Below, piece by piece: positions 5,004 to 5,758 of a stretch of DNA of 5,758 bases (the stretch's first letter is position 1; every line of letters begins with the position of its first letter). Under the pieces are notes generated by a model, which saw only the letters and a list, made by a program, of their open reading frames with translations, was not told where the DNA came from and made no database searches. The DNA is from Chloroflexota bacterium. GTDB taxonomy: Bacteria; Chloroflexota; Anaerolineae; VGOG01. The stretch spans positions 1 to 5,758 of the forward strand of contig JAUWYT010000124.1 of NCBI GenBank assembly GCA_030615705.1, written 5' to 3'. The translations under genes were made by a program, and so were the position numbers.

Positions 5004-5758
5004 TCATTCAAGGACCAGGTGGTCGCTTACTGGTTTACCGGCTTCATCAAGGATTTGTAGTCGGCGCAGGGGCTCCAATTGATAGAGGCCAACTACTAGC
5101 TTATGTTCGACTGGATCGTACGGCTCAGGCAAGGCCAACGTGTGCTCGTCTATGACGATGTCTCCCAAGCGCCACAAGTTGGTGGGATAATAGCCTCCAG
5201 CAGGAAACGAATCGTCCTGGGCGATCAAGGCATCATCTCGCGTGACGTGGACGAAGACGGTATAATCTGCCTCGATCTCTGCCTCGGCTCGCCAGACGAG
5301 GCATAACCGCAGTTCTTGTGGCGAGACAGCCGCGAGCCGATGGCCAACCAAAGTCAAACCCTTCTCGAAGCGGGCCTCTTGCTCTCCGGAGGGGATGGTC
5401 GTGGGAGTGGCCGTGTAGGTAACGTACAGTAAATGCGCCTCTCTTTCAAGGTCCCCGCGCTCCAGGGATCCCTCTTGGGCGGCGATGGTCGAGCCTACGG
5501 GCAGAAGGGACAGGTACTGGTTATAGTCCTCGTAGGGCCAGAGAACGAGCATGACCTCGGCCGAGGAAATCTGGGGAAGTCTACCACCTTCTCCCAGGAT
5601 AGTCAAGTTCGGCGAAGAGGGCACCAGAAAGCGCACCGACGCCCAATCTCGCCAGAGGCGTTCGGTAATGTAAAGGTGACGCCCAGGCGACGGGGGGTTC
5701 TGTCTGGCCCAAAGCTCGGTGCCATCCCACCCGGTGCTCAAGAAGCGGTTGGCCTGGG
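5004..5758 (-). CDS. C-terminal tail of a large envelope protein, probably a family-39-type glycosyltransferase (partial)
   Basis: The frame is open from the right edge (first visible codon reads Q, then ANRFLSTGWDG) to a TGA at 5004-5006, giving 250 visible residues. The start lies outside the window; the TTG at 5741 is not a credible start because the frame continues upstream. The visible part has no membrane helix. Its first half (VRFLVPSSPNLTILGEGGRLP, then VMLVLWPYEDY) looks like the extracytoplasmic domain that follows the membrane part of family-39-type (dolichol-phosphate-mannose mannosyltransferase-like) enzymes in Chloroflexota. The last 120 residues form a beta-sandwich-like module: FEKGLTLVGHRL, LCLVWRAEAE, DYTVFVHV, AQDDSFPAGGYYPTNLW, KLVVGLYQL. 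The enzyme assignment rests on this tail alone, so it is tentative; the module is clear. Confidence 0.7.
   Translation of the reverse strand, partial: QANRFLSTGWDGTELWARQNPPSPGRHLYITERLWRDWASVRFLVPSSPNLTILGEGGRLPQISSAEVMLVLWPYEDYNQYLSLLPVGSTIAAQEGSLERGDLEREAHLLYVTYTATPTTIPSGEQEARFEKGLTLVGHRLAAVSPQELRLCLVWRAEAEIEADYTVFVHVTRDDALIAQDDSFPAGGYYPTNLWRLGDIVIDEHTLALPEPYDPVEHKLVVGLYQLEPLRRLQILDEAGKPVSDHLVLE

Noticed and set aside
4811..5155. Plus-strand open frame of 114 codons
   Set aside because: It starts inside a hairpin repeat (reading LSLSKQG, a repeat-derived peptide) and then runs antisense to the glycosyltransferase-like tail.
1..5758. tRNA, rRNA or riboswitch
   Set aside because: No tRNA-like GTTCRA arm in a cloverleaf context, no rRNA segment and no recognisable riboswitch core was found in the non-coding gaps by eye; a covariance search was not possible.

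Overview
The window reads as a surface/envelope locus from a Chloroflexota-like bacterium, probably an Anaerolineae-type uncultured lineage. This is an inference from three things: secreted proteins with long Pro-Thr linkers, large multi-membrane proteins of the 'PTPS-related' type with a beta-rich tail, and many short hairpin repeats of the TTCGAC/GCTCAGG type that are common in such genomes. All supported genes lie on the minus strand, so transcription runs from high to low coordinates.

Layout in transcription order: (1) 5758-5004, the C-terminal 250 residues of a protein that enters from the right edge and looks like the extracytoplasmic tail of a GT-C/family-39-type glycosyltransferase; (2) 5003-4683, a 321-bp gap full of hairpin repeats; (3) 4682-3363, a complete 439-residue secreted protein: signal peptide, carbohydrate-binding-like jelly roll, Pro-Thr stalk, SdrD B-like domain, second stalk, C-terminal membrane anchor; (4) 3228-3028, a 66-residue, two-helix, cysteine-containing small membrane protein lying between 15-bp inverted repeats and two imperfect palindromes; (5) 2811-1, a very long reading frame (937 codons, no stop before the left edge) for a polytopic membrane protein of the PTPS-related/YfhO-like kind, with a beta-rich C-terminal extension.

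The two large proteins are probably envelope sugar-transfer or related enzymes, and both carry the same kind of beta-sandwich module. The surface protein may display or bind carbohydrate. A functional link among them is inferred from co-orientation only.

The most striking structure is not a gene. A family of short palindromic repeats, plus a tandem heptamer, lies inside the large membrane-protein gene at five places without breaking its frame, and further copies sit in the 5003-4683 gap. Repeat copies keep their core while their terminal arms change in a compensating way. The second notable structure is the small gene with its flanking inverted repeats and dyads. It could be an integron-cassette-like unit or a small non-autonomous element; neither is proven.
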